Part shown: one piece after another, positions 1 through 11,091 of the stretch
Numbering within the stretch: the stretch's first letter is position 1
How the letters are laid out: each line of letters starts with the position of its first letter
NCBI GenBank assembly: GCA_025642075.2
Contig: JAODUO010000879.1
Coordinates: 205,966-269,965, forward strand
DNA: 64,000 bases
DNA from: Ridgeia piscesae
Taxonomy: Eukaryota > Annelida > Polychaeta > Sabellida > Siboglinidae
Reading direction: 5' to 3'
The notes under the pieces: generated by a model
Database searches by the model: none
The model's input: the letters and a program-made list of their open reading frames with translations, nothing else
What the model was told of the DNA's origin: nothing
Position numbers and translations under genes: made by a program

Positions 1-3000
1 GAACCTGTGGGGTGTCACAGACTACAGGGGTACATTATTGGAACCAGTGGGGCGTCACAGACTACAGGGGTACATTATTGGAACCAGAGGGGCGTCACAG
101 ACTACAGGGACACAGGGGTACATTATTGGAACCTGTGGGGTGTCACAGACTACAGGGGCACATTATTGGAACCTGTGGGGCATCACAGACTACAGGGGTA
201 CATTATTGGAACCAGTGGGGTGTAACAGACTGCAGGGGCACAGGGCTACTTTATTGGAACCTGTGGGGTGTCACAGACTACAGGGGCACAGAGGTACATT
301 ATTGGAACCTGTGGGGTGTCACAGACTGCAGGGGCACAGGGCTACTTTATTGGAACCTGTGGTGTGTCACAGACTACAGGGGCACATTATTGGAACCAGT
401 GGGGCGTCATAGACTACAGGGGTACATTATTGGAACCAGAGGGGCGTCACAGACTACAGGGACACAGGGGTACATTATTGGAACATGTGGGGTGTCACAG
501 ACTACAGGGGCACATTATTGGAACCTGTGGGGTGTCACAGACTACAGGGTTACATTACTGGAACATGTGGGGTGTTACAGACTACAGAGGCACAGAGGTA
601 CATTACTGGAACCTGTGGGGTGTCACAGACTACAGGGGCACATTATTGGAACCAGAGGGGCGTCACAGACTACAGGGGCACATTATTGGAACCTGTGGGG
701 TGTCACAGACTGCAGGGGCACAGGGCTACTTTATTGGAACCTGTGGGGTGACACAGACTACAGGGGCACATTATTGGAACCTGTGGGGTGTCACAGACTG
801 CAGGGGCACAGGGCTACTTTATTGGAACCTGTGGGGTGACACAGACTACAGGGGCACAGGGGTACATTATTGGAACCAGTGGGGCGTCACAGACTACAGG
901 GGCACAGGGGTACATTATTGGAACCAGAGGGGTGTCACAGACTACAGGGGCACAGGGTACATTATTGGAACCTGTGGGGTGTCACAGACTACAGGGGCAC
1001 AGGGCTACATTACTGGAACCTGTGGGGTGTCACAGATACAGGGGCACAGGGTACATTATGGAACCTGTGGGGTGTCACAGACTACAGGGGCACAGAGACA
1101 TTATGGAACCTGTGGGGTGTCACAGACTACAGGGGCAAGGTACATTATGGAACCTGTGGGGTGTCACAGACTAGGGACACAGGGTACATACTGGAACCTG
1201 TGGGGTGTCACAGACTCAGGGGCACAAGGGGTACATTATGGAACCTGTGGGGTGTACAGACTACAGGGGCACAGGGTACATTATTGGAACCTGTGGGGTG
1301 TCACAGACTACAGGGGACAGGGTACATTATTGGAACCTGTGGGGTGTCACAGACGCAGGGGCACAGGGGTACATTATTGGAACCTGTGGGGGTCACAGAC
1401 TACAGGGGCACGGGTATTATTGGACCTGGGGGTCACAGACTGGGTACATTATTGGAACCGGGGGCGTCACAGACTAGCCAGGGTACATTTTGGAACCTGG
1501 GGTGTCACAGACCAGGGGCACAGGGACTTTATTGGAACCGTGGGGTACAGACTACAGGGGGACCAGTGGGGCGTTACAGAACGGGGGGTACAGACTTTCA
1601 GGGGCTTTGGGACAGACACAGGGGCTATAGAACACAGGGGCCAGACTACAGGGGCACATTATTGGAACCGGGGGTCAGGCACATATTGGAACGGGGGCTA
1701 CAGACTGGGGGTACATGAACAGGGGGGTACAGACTGGGGGACACAGGGGTACTTTATTGGAACGGGCTACAGAACCCGGGGGCACAGACTACGGGGGTAC
1801 ATTATTGGAACCAGTGGGGCGTCACAGTACAGGGGCACAGGGGTACTTATTGGAACCTGTGGGGTGTCACAGACTACAGGGGCACAGGGGGTCAGACTCA
1901 GGGGTACATAGACCAGGGGCACAGACTACAGGGACAGGGCTTATGACCTGGGGCCCACAGGGGTATTGGAACCAGAGGGGCTTCACAGACTACAGGGGCA
2001 CAGGGGTACATTATTGGAACCTGTGGGGTGTCACAGACTGCAGGGGCACAGGGCTACTTTATTGGAACCTGTGGGGTGTCACAGACTACAGGGGCACAGG
2101 GGTACATTATTGGAACCAGTGGGACGTCACAGACTACAGGGGCACAGGGGTACATTATTGGAACCTGTGGGGTGTCACAGACTGCAGGGGCACAGAGGTA
2201 CATTACTGGAACCTGTGGGGTGTCACAGACTACAGGGGCACAGAGGTACATTACTGGAACCTGTGGGGTGTCACAGACTACAGGGGCACAGGTACATTAT
2301 TGGAACCTGTGGGGCGTCACAGACTGCAGGGGCACAGAGGTACATTACTGGAACCTGTGGGGTGTCACAGACTACAGGGGCACAGAGCTACACTACTGGA
2401 ACCTGTGGGGTGTCACAGATTACAGGGGCACAGAGGTACATTACTGGAACCTGTGGGGTGTCACAGACTACAGGGGCACAGAGGTACATTACTGGAACCT
2501 GTGGGGTGTCACAGACTACAGGGGCACAGAGGTACATTACTGGAACCTGTGGGGTGTCACAGATTACAGGGGCACAGAGGTACATTACTGGAACCTGTGG
2601 GGTGTCACAGACTACAGGGGCACAGAGGTACACTACTGGAACCTGTGGGGTGTCACAGACTACAGGGGCACAGAGGTACATTACTGGAACCTGTGGGGTG
2701 TCACAGACTACAGGGGCACAGAGGTACATTACTGGAACCTGTGGGGTGTCACAGACTACAGGGGCACAGGGTACATTACTGGAACCTGTGGGGTGTCACA
2801 GACTGCAGGGGCACAGAGGTACATTACTGGAACCTGTGGGGTGTCACAGACTACAGGGGCACAGAGGTACATTACTGGAACCTGTGGGGTGTCACAGACT
2901 ACAGGGGCACAGAGGTACATTACTGGAACCTGTGGGGTGTCACAGACTACAGGGGCACAGAGGTACATTACTGGAACCTGTGGGGTGTCACAGATTACAG

Positions 3001-3540
3001 GGGCACAGAGGTACATTACTGGAACCTGTGGGGTGTCACAGACTGCAGGGGCACAGAGGTACATTACTGGAACCTGTGGGGTGTCACAGACTACAGGGGC
3101 ACAGAGGTACATTACTGGAACCTGTGGGGTGTCACAGACTACAGGGGCACAGGGGTACATTATTGGAACCTGTGGGGTGTCACAGACTACAGGGGCACAG
3201 GGGTACATTATTGGAACCTGTGGCGTGTCACAGACTACAGGGGTATATTACTGGAACATGTGGGGTGTCACAGACTACAGGGGCACATTATTGGAACATG
3301 TGGGGTGTCACAGACTACAGGGGCACATTATTGGAACCTGTGGGGTGTCACAGACTACAGGGGCATATTATTGGAACCTGTGGCGTGTCACAGACTACAG
3401 GGGTATATTACTGGAACCTGTGGCATGTCACAGACTACAGGGTACATTATTGGAACCTGTGCGGTGTCACATTATTGGAACATATGGGCACCACCAACTA
3501 CAGGGGTAAATTATTGGAACCCACGGAGAATCACCAACTA
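1..3540. repeat. 40/48-bp minisatellite array (left edge)
   Basis: A tandem array built on the core GAACCTGTGGGGTGTCACAG plus a tail containing ACTACAGGGGCACA. Two unit lengths alternate: about 40 bp (common at 1-1000 and 3230-3440) and 48 bp, the longer one carrying an extra CACAGAGGT-like block. Units at about 2160-3140 are almost identical, while 1040-1960 is riddled with small deletions. Long open frames on both strands result from the 48-bp period (16 codons) and are not genes. The array begins before the window and decays into a CA-rich stretch at its right end. It lies 3' of the last L3MBTL exon found, possibly within that gene's next intron. Confidence 0.97.
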
Positions 3541-3598
3541 CACACACATATATGCCCACACACACACCCGCACACACTCACCCCCCCACACACAGTGT
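3536..3598. repeat. CA-rich simple sequence
   Basis: Low-complexity CACACA/CACACC run that terminates the left minisatellite array. No gene is seen in it. Confidence 0.8.
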
Positions 3599-5069
3599 TA
3601 CACATTTTATTTAACCCTTTCTACATTATAATACACAGAGTGGGTCTCTGTCGGTTTATGTGCAGATCCAAGGTGAGTGGGATTTACATTTTGTAGCTAC
3701 AACACCCCCCTTGGATGACAAATGCAAACATTTATGCATCTGCCCACCTCTGATAGCTTGTGTTAGTTGTGTTGTATTGAAATAATTAACATACACCCAT
3801 CGAAGGTATTACACTCGTGCATTGTGCATATTTTGGAAACAATATGTTTTGGTTGTAAGAAACATTGTCATCAGGGAAAAACTGAGTTACATACCGCAGC
3901 CTGGGTTTTGGTGAAGAGGTGTTTGGGAGCAGCTGGGAATCGAGAAGACTTGAGGTAAGTAGCCCAACTGAACGTGTCCGTCGTGTAGCCTGGGAACATG
4001 GAACACACTCAACTACAAAACCATCCTGTCTCACCCGATTCAAGAGCAGATTTAACAATTAAACAACTATTTACTGAAATATGTTGAAATGCAAATATCT
4101 TTAAATTGTGAGTACCATCTAAGACAACACTAAACATATTCCTTAATTATGTTAATGATTTTGTGTAAGTGATGGCAATTGATCATTAATAATGACAAAT
4201 TGTTAACGATGACAGATTGTTAATAACAACTGACTGGTAATAAATGATGACTGGCTGATTACTTGTCAGTGCATAGGTGTAATGTGGTGTAACCACTGTG
4301 TTGATTTGGTAATTCACTACTGGGTAGAAACATTACTTTAAGGCTGAGTTGGGGATCAAATACATAGTCATATTTTAACATGATTAAATTCCATATTCGC
4401 CTCTGAATTATTCCAATGCGTGTATTTTATGTCCACAGTTTGTGTATTCTTTGAATAACGATGAATGAATGATCTTATGTACACATCTCCCTCAACTAAT
4501 CAAAGTTTTCAACAATTCATTCACTAAAATACTTTGGTAAATGCAAACATGTTATTAAATGAATAAAATATTCAACTGACAGGTTGTACTGTTTTCATTT
4601 TTATGATGCCGCTATTAAAAAGGTAATCATCTTAACATAGAAAATACATTTGACCCTATTTTACGTTCACTCCTTCACAACGTGCAACAGGCACACTTTA
4701 GGCAAGCAAATGTGCATTATATTTCGCCTGGCTACATAGCAAGAAGCAGTGAGTGACAACACAAAGTCTACTTCTCGTCTCAGATATCAACCAAACACTG
4801 TGTGTCACAGCTGTGACTGCCCTAGAGGACTGTAAGACCAGTAACTACCCCCAGGTAGTTACTGACTAGTACTGTGTTAGGTGTCAATTATAACATATTA
4901 CACAATGTTAGAACATTAACAAAAAGGTGCTATTGGTTTTTACTTTTTAGTATATTAAACAGTGTTTTTGAGAATAAATCCGAATCCTGAAACATTCTGT
5001 CTATAAAGACCATTTCATACAAGTGATATCACCGTAAAAGAGATATATTATTAGTACTTACATAAACAA
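3599..5069. other. Non-coding, AT-rich stretch
   Basis: No coding exon, RNA gene or transposon could be recognised. Short open frames near 3770-4060 show no family resemblance and no conserved splice context. The stretch may be intronic to L3MBTL if that gene continues beyond the left edge. Confidence 0.5.
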
Positions 5070-5131
5070 GAAGGTGAAAGGGAGGGGACAGGGAGGCAGG
5101 GAGGGAGAGAGGGAGGGAGAGGGAAGGAGAT
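5070..5131 (+). repeat. Polypurine GGGA tract
   Basis: About 60 nt of almost pure purine on the plus strand, made of GGGA/GGGAG units with several runs of three or four G. Such sequence can form triplex (H-DNA) or G-quadruplex structures. That is inference from composition only. Confidence 0.8.
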
Positions 5132-5559
5132 GAAAACTGATGTTATTAACACTGTTTAGAATCATATTAGAATGTCCCAATCAATTGTTCACAATCTCTG
5201 AATTACACTTAGCAACTTAACAAGTACTGAACACTAGTATGACATAAGACCAGAAGACAGAACCATTTGTTGACAAGCAACTATTAGCAAGTGGCAGCAG
5301 CCCCGATTAGCAAACACCACACTAGCAACCACTGAGCACAAGCAGCACATTGTGAGTTACCAAATACTTCATGCTCCCTCCAGTCATCTAAATCCATGCT
5401 CCCTTAGTAAGTGCTTCACACCACACATGTTTACTTACCACAGCCTTGGTAAGGTTAGACATGTAAGAGAAAGGCACATGCTGTAGTTGAACTTGGTGGA
5501 AGGCCCTTAGAGATACAGGCAGCAGATACCTTGGAACACTGGCATTGCGCTAGTCTAGT

Positions 5560-6200
5560 CACTAGTCACTAGTCACTACCAAAACAGGACTCTCTAAGCA
5601 CCTCAGGCCAAACTAACTACCAAGCTCAAACTAACTCACCCAGCAAAAACTAAGTACCCTGGCACAAACTAAGCATCCCAATACAGATTAAGTTCCCTTG
5701 CAGAATCTAAGACATTGTAAGTACCACAGTACAAACAAAGTACCTCGACCAACACTAAGTACCCCAGCACAAACTAAGCGTCCCAGTACAAACTGAGTTC
5801 CCTTGTGGAATCTAAGAAATTGTAAGTGCCACAGTGCAAACAAAGTACGTAGACAAACACTAGGTATTCCAGCACAAACTAAGTCACCCACATGAAAATA
5901 TATTCCTTTGCACAAAGTTCCGAATTCAAAACTGAGTACCTACGCACAAAGTAGGCACCCCACCAAAACAAAATACATCTGCCTAACTGAGTACTCTAGC
6001 AGCTGATAACTACCAGATGCCAAGCTAAGTACCCTAGCAGAGGCTAAATGACAAACTACAGGCAAAGTTCCTACCACAAATTATATACCCCATAACAAAT
6101 CATTGGCCAAGAATTCAAGTACCCTACAGACAAGGTAAGTAGCCTTGTACAAACTATGACACCAACCAACCAAAGCTAAGCACACACCTACAGATTTTCA
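5560..6200. repeat. Degenerate short-period repeat (AACTAAGTACCC-like)
   Basis: The motif CAAACTAAGTACCC and variants (AAGCATCCC, GAGTTCCC, AAAGTACCTC) recur at irregular 15-35 bp spacing. This looks like an old, decayed minisatellite. The open frame on the minus strand at 5688-5915 is a by-product of the repetition. Confidence 0.6.
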
Positions 6201-6923
6201 GCACACATCTACCGACTAGTCATAGCAAAACATATATCAATTAGGCTTAGGCAAGGATTTTTCACTCAAATTAACCATATTTCTGTGTGACTTACACATA
6301 GAAGTACTAAACTTTGTGGAATAAAATGTGTATACCTAAAACGTCATTATGTTGTCTCTTTATATGCCAAATTTCGTTCTTGTTACGCAAATATAACGTG
6401 TTCATTAGCATTTCAAAAAGACCCACTACTGAACAAAAAACTGCCTGTGATGACACCTTCCTGTGCTAAGCTGCTATGTTGTTATGCTAATGTGAGTGCC
6501 TCATTGCGCGTACCATCAGGATGAAAATTTAAACGTAAAATAGGCTTTGTTCTCAAACGTCGTGCTGTGTCAATTTTTGACCAATTCAATCAGAATAAAG
6601 TGTATTTTGAAGATAATTTATTACTCTACTGAATGGTGATACACATTACGCTGAACTAATAAGAAATCATCCACTAAAACGCAAGTAAACATGACCACTT
6701 ATGTCATGGTCGTATTTCATGAGCAATGTCGCCATTCCGCATCATATCGTGTAGTGTGTGGTACCATTCGATTAAATTTGCTATCCAGTACATGTAATTC
6801 TATGAATATGACATTTTATTTGTGGGCACACATGCCTTTGAAAGTGGATGGTACTATTTCCTCGAGGCGCAACGCTTCAGCAGATCGCCGCACGCGTTAT
6901 TAGGTAAGTTACTAATGTTGTAA
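6201..6923. other. Non-coding stretch 3' of the LINE
   Basis: AT-rich sequence without a recognisable gene. The open frame at 6691-6903 matches no family I know and lacks any supporting context. Confidence 0.5.
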
Positions 6924-7049
6924 TCTCAGGTTGTTTACTCCAAACAGCCCAAACTTGGCCTAACGCAGGAGTTTGTAGTGCTTCTTGTGCGCATGCGTTT
7001 GGTTGTATGTATGTTTGTTTGTTTGTTTGTTATAACTTGTTTATTTGTT

Positions 7050-10000
7050 TTACAGGCAATTTAGGTGATTGGGTGTTGGGAAGGGGAGGTTCATTATTGC
7101 TGCTTGAAAAGCTATGGGATTTTCTATTGCAGTAATGTGTGGTGGGATCATGTTCCAGATGCGAATTGCACGGGGGTAAAAGGAGAACACTGCAGTGTTG
7201 ATGCGGCACCTGGTGGCGATGTAATGGCCACGGTTTTTTGATGGTTTTAGTAGGCCCGGTGGTGGTGTGATGTTGATTATGTTATTTAAAATTTTGTAAA
7301 ATGTCATTGCTTGTTTGATAATCCTGCGTCGCTCAAGAGTGGGCCATCCAAGGGTGGCTATTAGGTCTGTTGTGGCTGTTTGGCGTCGATGGTTGTTTTT
7401 GACAAATCTGGCTGCACAGTGCTGTACCTTTTCAAGATGTTTAATTTGGGTAGTGGTGTGTGGATTCCATATAGGAGAGGCATATTCAAGTTTTGGTCGG
7501 ACTAGCATGTTATAGGCCGTTTCTTTTACATTAGGTTTGCATGGTCCGAGGGTTCGTTTGATCATACCTAAAACTTTTGATGATTTGGAAGCTATGTCAG
7601 TGATGTGATTCGCCCAGGTTAGTTTAGTATCTAATTTTATTCCAAGATATGGGTGGCTGGAGACTGTGGAGAGTGGCACACCACAAAGGGAATACGAATG
7701 TAGTCTGGGTTTGGTTTTGTTTGTTATTGGGAGGTGCACACATTTGGGGATGTTAAACTCCATTTGCCATTTGTTGGACCATGTTTGTAGTTGGATCAGG
7801 TCAGATTGGAGGATGTTGTTATCTGTTTCAGATTTGATTTTGCGATAGATGATGCTGTCATCAGCAAAGAGCCGTATTGGAGATTGAATGTTGTTGTTTA
7901 TGTCATTTATGTATAGCAGAAAAAGAACTGGTCCTAGGACTGAGCCCTGTGGTACTCCAGATGTAACACATGTATTATCCGACAGGGCGCCGTTGACTGA
8001 AACTCTCTGTTTTCGGTGTGAAAGAAATGATTTTATCCAGTTTTTTGTGTTTCCAGTTATTCCATAGAAGGCTAATTTTGATAGGAGGCGTTTATGAGGG
8101 ACTTTGTTAAAGGCTTTGGCGAAATCAAGCAGGATGGCATCTATCTGTGACTTGTTATCCATAGCTGTTATCCAGTCATGGACTGTCTCGATGAGTTGGG
8201 ACTCACAAGACAGCCCTGACTGGAAACCATGTTGAAAGTGGAGGAGGATGTTGTGTTTGTGTAAGTGTTTCCACATGTTGCTAAGGATAATGTGCTCCAT
8301 CACTTTGCAGAGGATGCATGTTAATGAAATGGGTCTGTAATTGGCAGGGTCTGATTTGAGGCTCTTTTTGTGTATTGGTGTTACTAGTGCCTGGAGCCAG
8401 TCATCTGGAAGTTTGGAAGTGTTGTATGACTGCTGAAAAATGTGTGTGATAATTGGGGCTATTTCTGCTGCAGCCTCTTTGAGGACCCTAGCAGGTAATT
8501 CGTATGGGCCTGTAGCTTTATTTTGATTTATATTTTTCAGTTGCTTGACTACTCCGTCTATCCCAATTTCGAGGAAGGGGATATCGGAGTAGACGGATGG
8601 AGATAGTTTGGGGATGGGGTAGATTTCTTGGGTGAACACGGAGCTGAAATGGTTGTTAAGGGTATTTGCCTTGTCGCGATCATTTGTGATTATTTGGCCA
8701 TTTGTTTGCAAAGTAGGGATGCCAATGCATTCACGTTTGTTTACTTTCATGAATGACCAGAATTGTTTTGGGTTTGTTTTTAGACTTTCTCCAATGTGGT
8801 TATTTAGGTAGTCTGAGTAGGATTTGCCTGCAGCTTTGCTGGCTTGTCTTCGGAGTTGCCTAAACTTTTCCCAGTCACTGTTTCGTCCAGTTTGTTTTGC
8901 TTTTTTGTGGCTTTTGTTGCGTTTTCTTTGCATTCTTATTATTTCACGTGTAATCCAGGGGAGGTGCGCTTTGGCTTTGGTGTTTCGGCTAGGAATATTG
9001 CGGTCAACTAACGAAGTAAGATTATTCCTGAAGAAGTTCCAATTTTCATTTATGTCTCTTGAGTTTGGGTTCCTGTGGAAGTATGTTGATGTTAGTTGAT
9101 TTATATCATCCTTGAGTTTATCCCAGTTTGCAGATTTATATTGGAAGATTTTGTGTGGTAGTTTTCTGTTACGGACAGGGTTTAGGTTTACATTAAAGGT
9201 CACAGCTTCGTGGTCACTCATTCCAGGGGTATTTACGATTATTGATGGGTTTGAGGTGAGTATAAGGTCAAGGATATTGCCAGAGTCAATTTGTGTGGGA
9301 TTGTTCATCATGTTTTGCAGGCCAAATTCATTAATGATTTCAAGAAGTTTATTGTGTTTGCTGGCTGTTCTGTTGTTAGTGATTTGCTGTTTACTCCAGT
9401 TGATATCGGGAAGGTTGAAGTCTCCTGCTATGACTACATTTGGTGGGGTTTTCTGTGTTCTATATAGTTTTGTCAGAGATTCGTGCAGGGCTTCAAGTGA
9501 TTGGAGATGGTCATTGGGGGGTCGGTAGTAGCTGGCAAAGTAAATGGATTTATTTCTTGTAAAATGAACTTTTGTCCACACTATTTCACAGTTTGAGTTT
9601 AGGTTGGTTAGTGGCTCGGCAACAATGTCATCTCGAAAGGCTATGAGGACACCACCTCCATGAATGCTTCTGTCTTTACGGATGGCGTTATAGTTGGGAG
9701 GAAGGAATGAGTAGGTAGGGTAGTTTTCGTCTATTTTGGTTTCAACTAGGAACATGATGTCTGGATTATTTGACTGGATGGTTGTTTTTAATTGGGTTGT
9801 CTTGGTGATACTTTTGATGCTGTTGGTATTGATCAGGATTGCGTTAAGTGTGTTTCGTTTGGTTTTCTTGCTACGTTCAGGGGTTGAAGTATTTTGGGGG
9901 TTCGGTCCAAAGGTTAGATCATAGGTTTGGGATGTGTCATTTGTGTTTGTTCTGTCAATGAGGCTGTTAGATCGTGTAGGGTCAACATGATTAGTGGTCA

Positions 10001-10388
10001 GGATTTCGGTATCTTTGGAGATGGGGCCTGGATTTAGTTGGATGTCTCCTGATAGGATGATGCACAAAAGTAGGGTGAATGTTGTTGCTGTCTTGTTTGA
10101 CCTGGGTCTGTATGATGGTGGAGTGGTAGATAATCTAGTAGAACTGTTTGATCTCAGACATTTTAGCTGTGCGATGGTATTCCAGATGGGACTGTATATG
10201 TAGTGTGATGTGATAGAATTTGTGTTTCCTTTACTGGTTTTGTTGTCTATGTGGTCGGTCTCGGTTATGTTGTTATGAGAGCACTTCAGTTGGTGATTAA
10301 GTCTACAGGTGGCGTACAGACATGCAATCATGAACAAAGAGTATTTGAAGGTGCGTCTTGAGTGGGTATTATGCAAAGAACCAGCCAT
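7050..10388 (-). CDS. LINE ORF2-type polyprotein: endonuclease + reverse transcriptase (1112 aa)
   Basis: The protein nicks target DNA and reverse-transcribes its own RNA. Residues 1-122 form a basic leader ending in a hydrophobic stretch and a 2A-like motif, SGDIQLNPGP (113-122). Residues about 183-400 are an exonuclease/endonuclease/phosphatase-fold endonuclease, with AGDFNLPDINW near 321-331 and SDHEAV near 393. The reverse transcriptase follows, with PVLFLLYIND and the catalytic FADD at 841-844; motif A reads LDFAKAFNKVPH, keeping the catalytic Asp (about 755) but carrying Asn at about 761 where most relatives have a second Asp. The C-terminus has the usual LEYASPIWNPH block of CR1/L2-type elements. 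There are no internal stops. The first Met was taken as the start; no Kozak comparison decides it. Confidence 0.93.
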   Translation of the reverse strand: MAGSLHNTHSRRTFKYSLFMIACLYATCRLNHQLKCSHNNITETDHIDNKTSKGNTNSITSHYIYSPIWNTIAQLKCLRSNSSTRLSTTPPSYRPRSNKTATTFTLLLCIILSGDIQLNPGPISKDTEILTTNHVDPTRSNSLIDRTNTNDTSQTYDLTFGPNPQNTSTPERSKKTKRNTLNAILINTNSIKSITKTTQLKTTIQSNNPDIMFLVETKIDENYPTYSFLPPNYNAIRKDRSIHGGGVLIAFRDDIVAEPLTNLNSNCEIVWTKVHFTRNKSIYFASYYRPPNDHLQSLEALHESLTKLYRTQKTPPNVVIAGDFNLPDINWSKQQITNNRTASKHNKLLEIINEFGLQNMMNNPTQIDSGNILDLILTSNPSIIVNTPGMSDHEAVTFNVNLNPVRNRKLPHKIFQYKSANWDKLKDDINQLTSTYFHRNPNSRDINENWNFFRNNLTSLVDRNIPSRNTKAKAHLPWITREIIRMQRKRNKSHKKAKQTGRNSDWEKFRQLRRQASKAAGKSYSDYLNNHIGESLKTNPKQFWSFMKVNKRECIGIPTLQTNGQIITNDRDKANTLNNHFSSVFTQEIYPIPKLSPSVYSDIPFLEIGIDGVVKQLKNINQNKATGPYELPARVLKEAAAEIAPIITHIFQQSYNTSKLPDDWLQALVTPIHKKSLKSDPANYRPISLTCILCKVMEHIILSNMWKHLHKHNILLHFQHGFQSGLSCESQLIETVHDWITAMDNKSQIDAILLDFAKAFNKVPHKRLLSKLAFYGITGNTKNWIKSFLSHRKQRVSVNGALSDNTCVTSGVPQGSVLGPVLFLLYINDINNNIQSPIRLFADDSIIYRKIKSETDNNILQSDLIQLQTWSNKWQMEFNIPKCVHLPITNKTKPRLHSYSLCGVPLSTVSSHPYLGIKLDTKLTWANHITDIASKSSKVLGMIKRTLGPCKPNVKETAYNMLVRPKLEYASPIWNPHTTTQIKHLEKVQHCAARFVKNNHRRQTATTDLIATLGWPTLERRRIIKQAMTFYKILNNIINITPPPGLLKPSKNRGHYIATRCRINTAVFSFYPRAIRIWNMIPPHITAIENPIAFQAAIMNLPFPTPNHLNCL
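10023..10052 (-). other. 2A-like ribosome-skipping motif in LINE leader
   Basis: Codes for LSGDIQLNPGP, preceded by a hydrophobic LLLCIIL stretch. The consensus of active 2A peptides is D-V/I-E-x-N-P-G-P; here Gln replaces Glu, while NPGP is perfect. 2A-like sequences in the same N-terminal position are known in sea-urchin and other invertebrate non-LTR elements. Whether this variant skips is unknown. Confidence 0.6.
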
Positions 10389-10440
10389 ATCACCAGCTTA
10401 TATGATAATGGTTAATAGTCAATAAAAATGTGTAATAATA

Positions 10441-11087
10441 AATAGATACGCACACACTTGTGGTCTTTAAAAAGATATAAATAAATAAATATGAATAATT
10501 AAATAAGCACACGCTTAAATACACTTACACTTAAAAGACTAAAAAGTAAGATATATGCACACTATAATATACACAATTAAAGCCGTGAGGTGATAAAATA
10601 AATACAATAAGATAAATATAATAAAAGTAATATTTAAAAGTATGAATGGTTAAAAATGTTTCCCGTCTAAAGGTTTAAGTACTAATTTCTATAGACTGCA
10701 GTATTATGATGGTATGTGTTTTGACAAAATGTGTGATGGTATATGCTGTGAGGCGCTCATGCTAGAATAATAACATAGCCACGGGCTGTTATTTGTTGAT
10801 TTGTGGGTTGTTTTGAAATGCTACTGAACGCGTAATATTTGAATAATCAGAACAAGATGTTTTAGTCATATAAATTTTATTCCAGAAAATGTAATACTTA
10901 TATCTGTAACCCTTGCAGAAATAAGGTTAATTTGAATGAACAATCTTCACCCAAGCCTATTTTATATACAGTTATTGATATAATTATTAGACTGACAGAT
11001 AACGAAGGTGGCATCTACCCCAATACATGAGTAAGCCATGTTTTATTAATAGTTTGTTATCATGTGTGGGAATAAATATTTGTTATT
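10441..11087. other. Non-coding, strongly AT-rich
   Basis: AATAAATA-rich sequence between the LINE and the piggyBac-like element. Part may be LINE 5' UTR. No gene is seen. Confidence 0.5.
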
Positions 11088-11091
11088 TTAA

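Larger units (their letters stand above)
6924..10440 (-). mobile_element. CR1/L2-like non-LTR retrotransposon, apparently full-length coding
   Basis: A LINE on the minus strand with one uninterrupted reading frame (7050-10388) for an APE-type endonuclease and reverse transcriptase, followed by a 126-bp 3' UTR that includes a (CAAA)n-like run. The 3' end is fixed at 6924 because a second copy at 14511 begins its similarity at the same base (TCTCAGGTTG on the plus strand). The 5' end is not defined by a second copy; 10440 is an estimate just upstream of the start codon. No separate ORF1 and no clear target-site duplication are visible. The element is in the same orientation as L3MBTL. The intact frame and a near-identical sibling copy suggest recent activity. 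Confidence 0.93.

Noticed and set aside
1..3631. Multiple overlapping 300-640 codon frames at the left edge
   Set aside because: All are frames of the 40/48-bp minisatellite.
3786..4058. 90-codon minus-strand frame as a possible MBT2 or other gene
   Set aside because: No MBT residues (GMKLE, HFD, DYW) and no family resemblance.
8824..10203. Plus-strand open frames across the LINE
   Set aside because: Antisense shadows of the 1112-codon reverse transcriptase frame.
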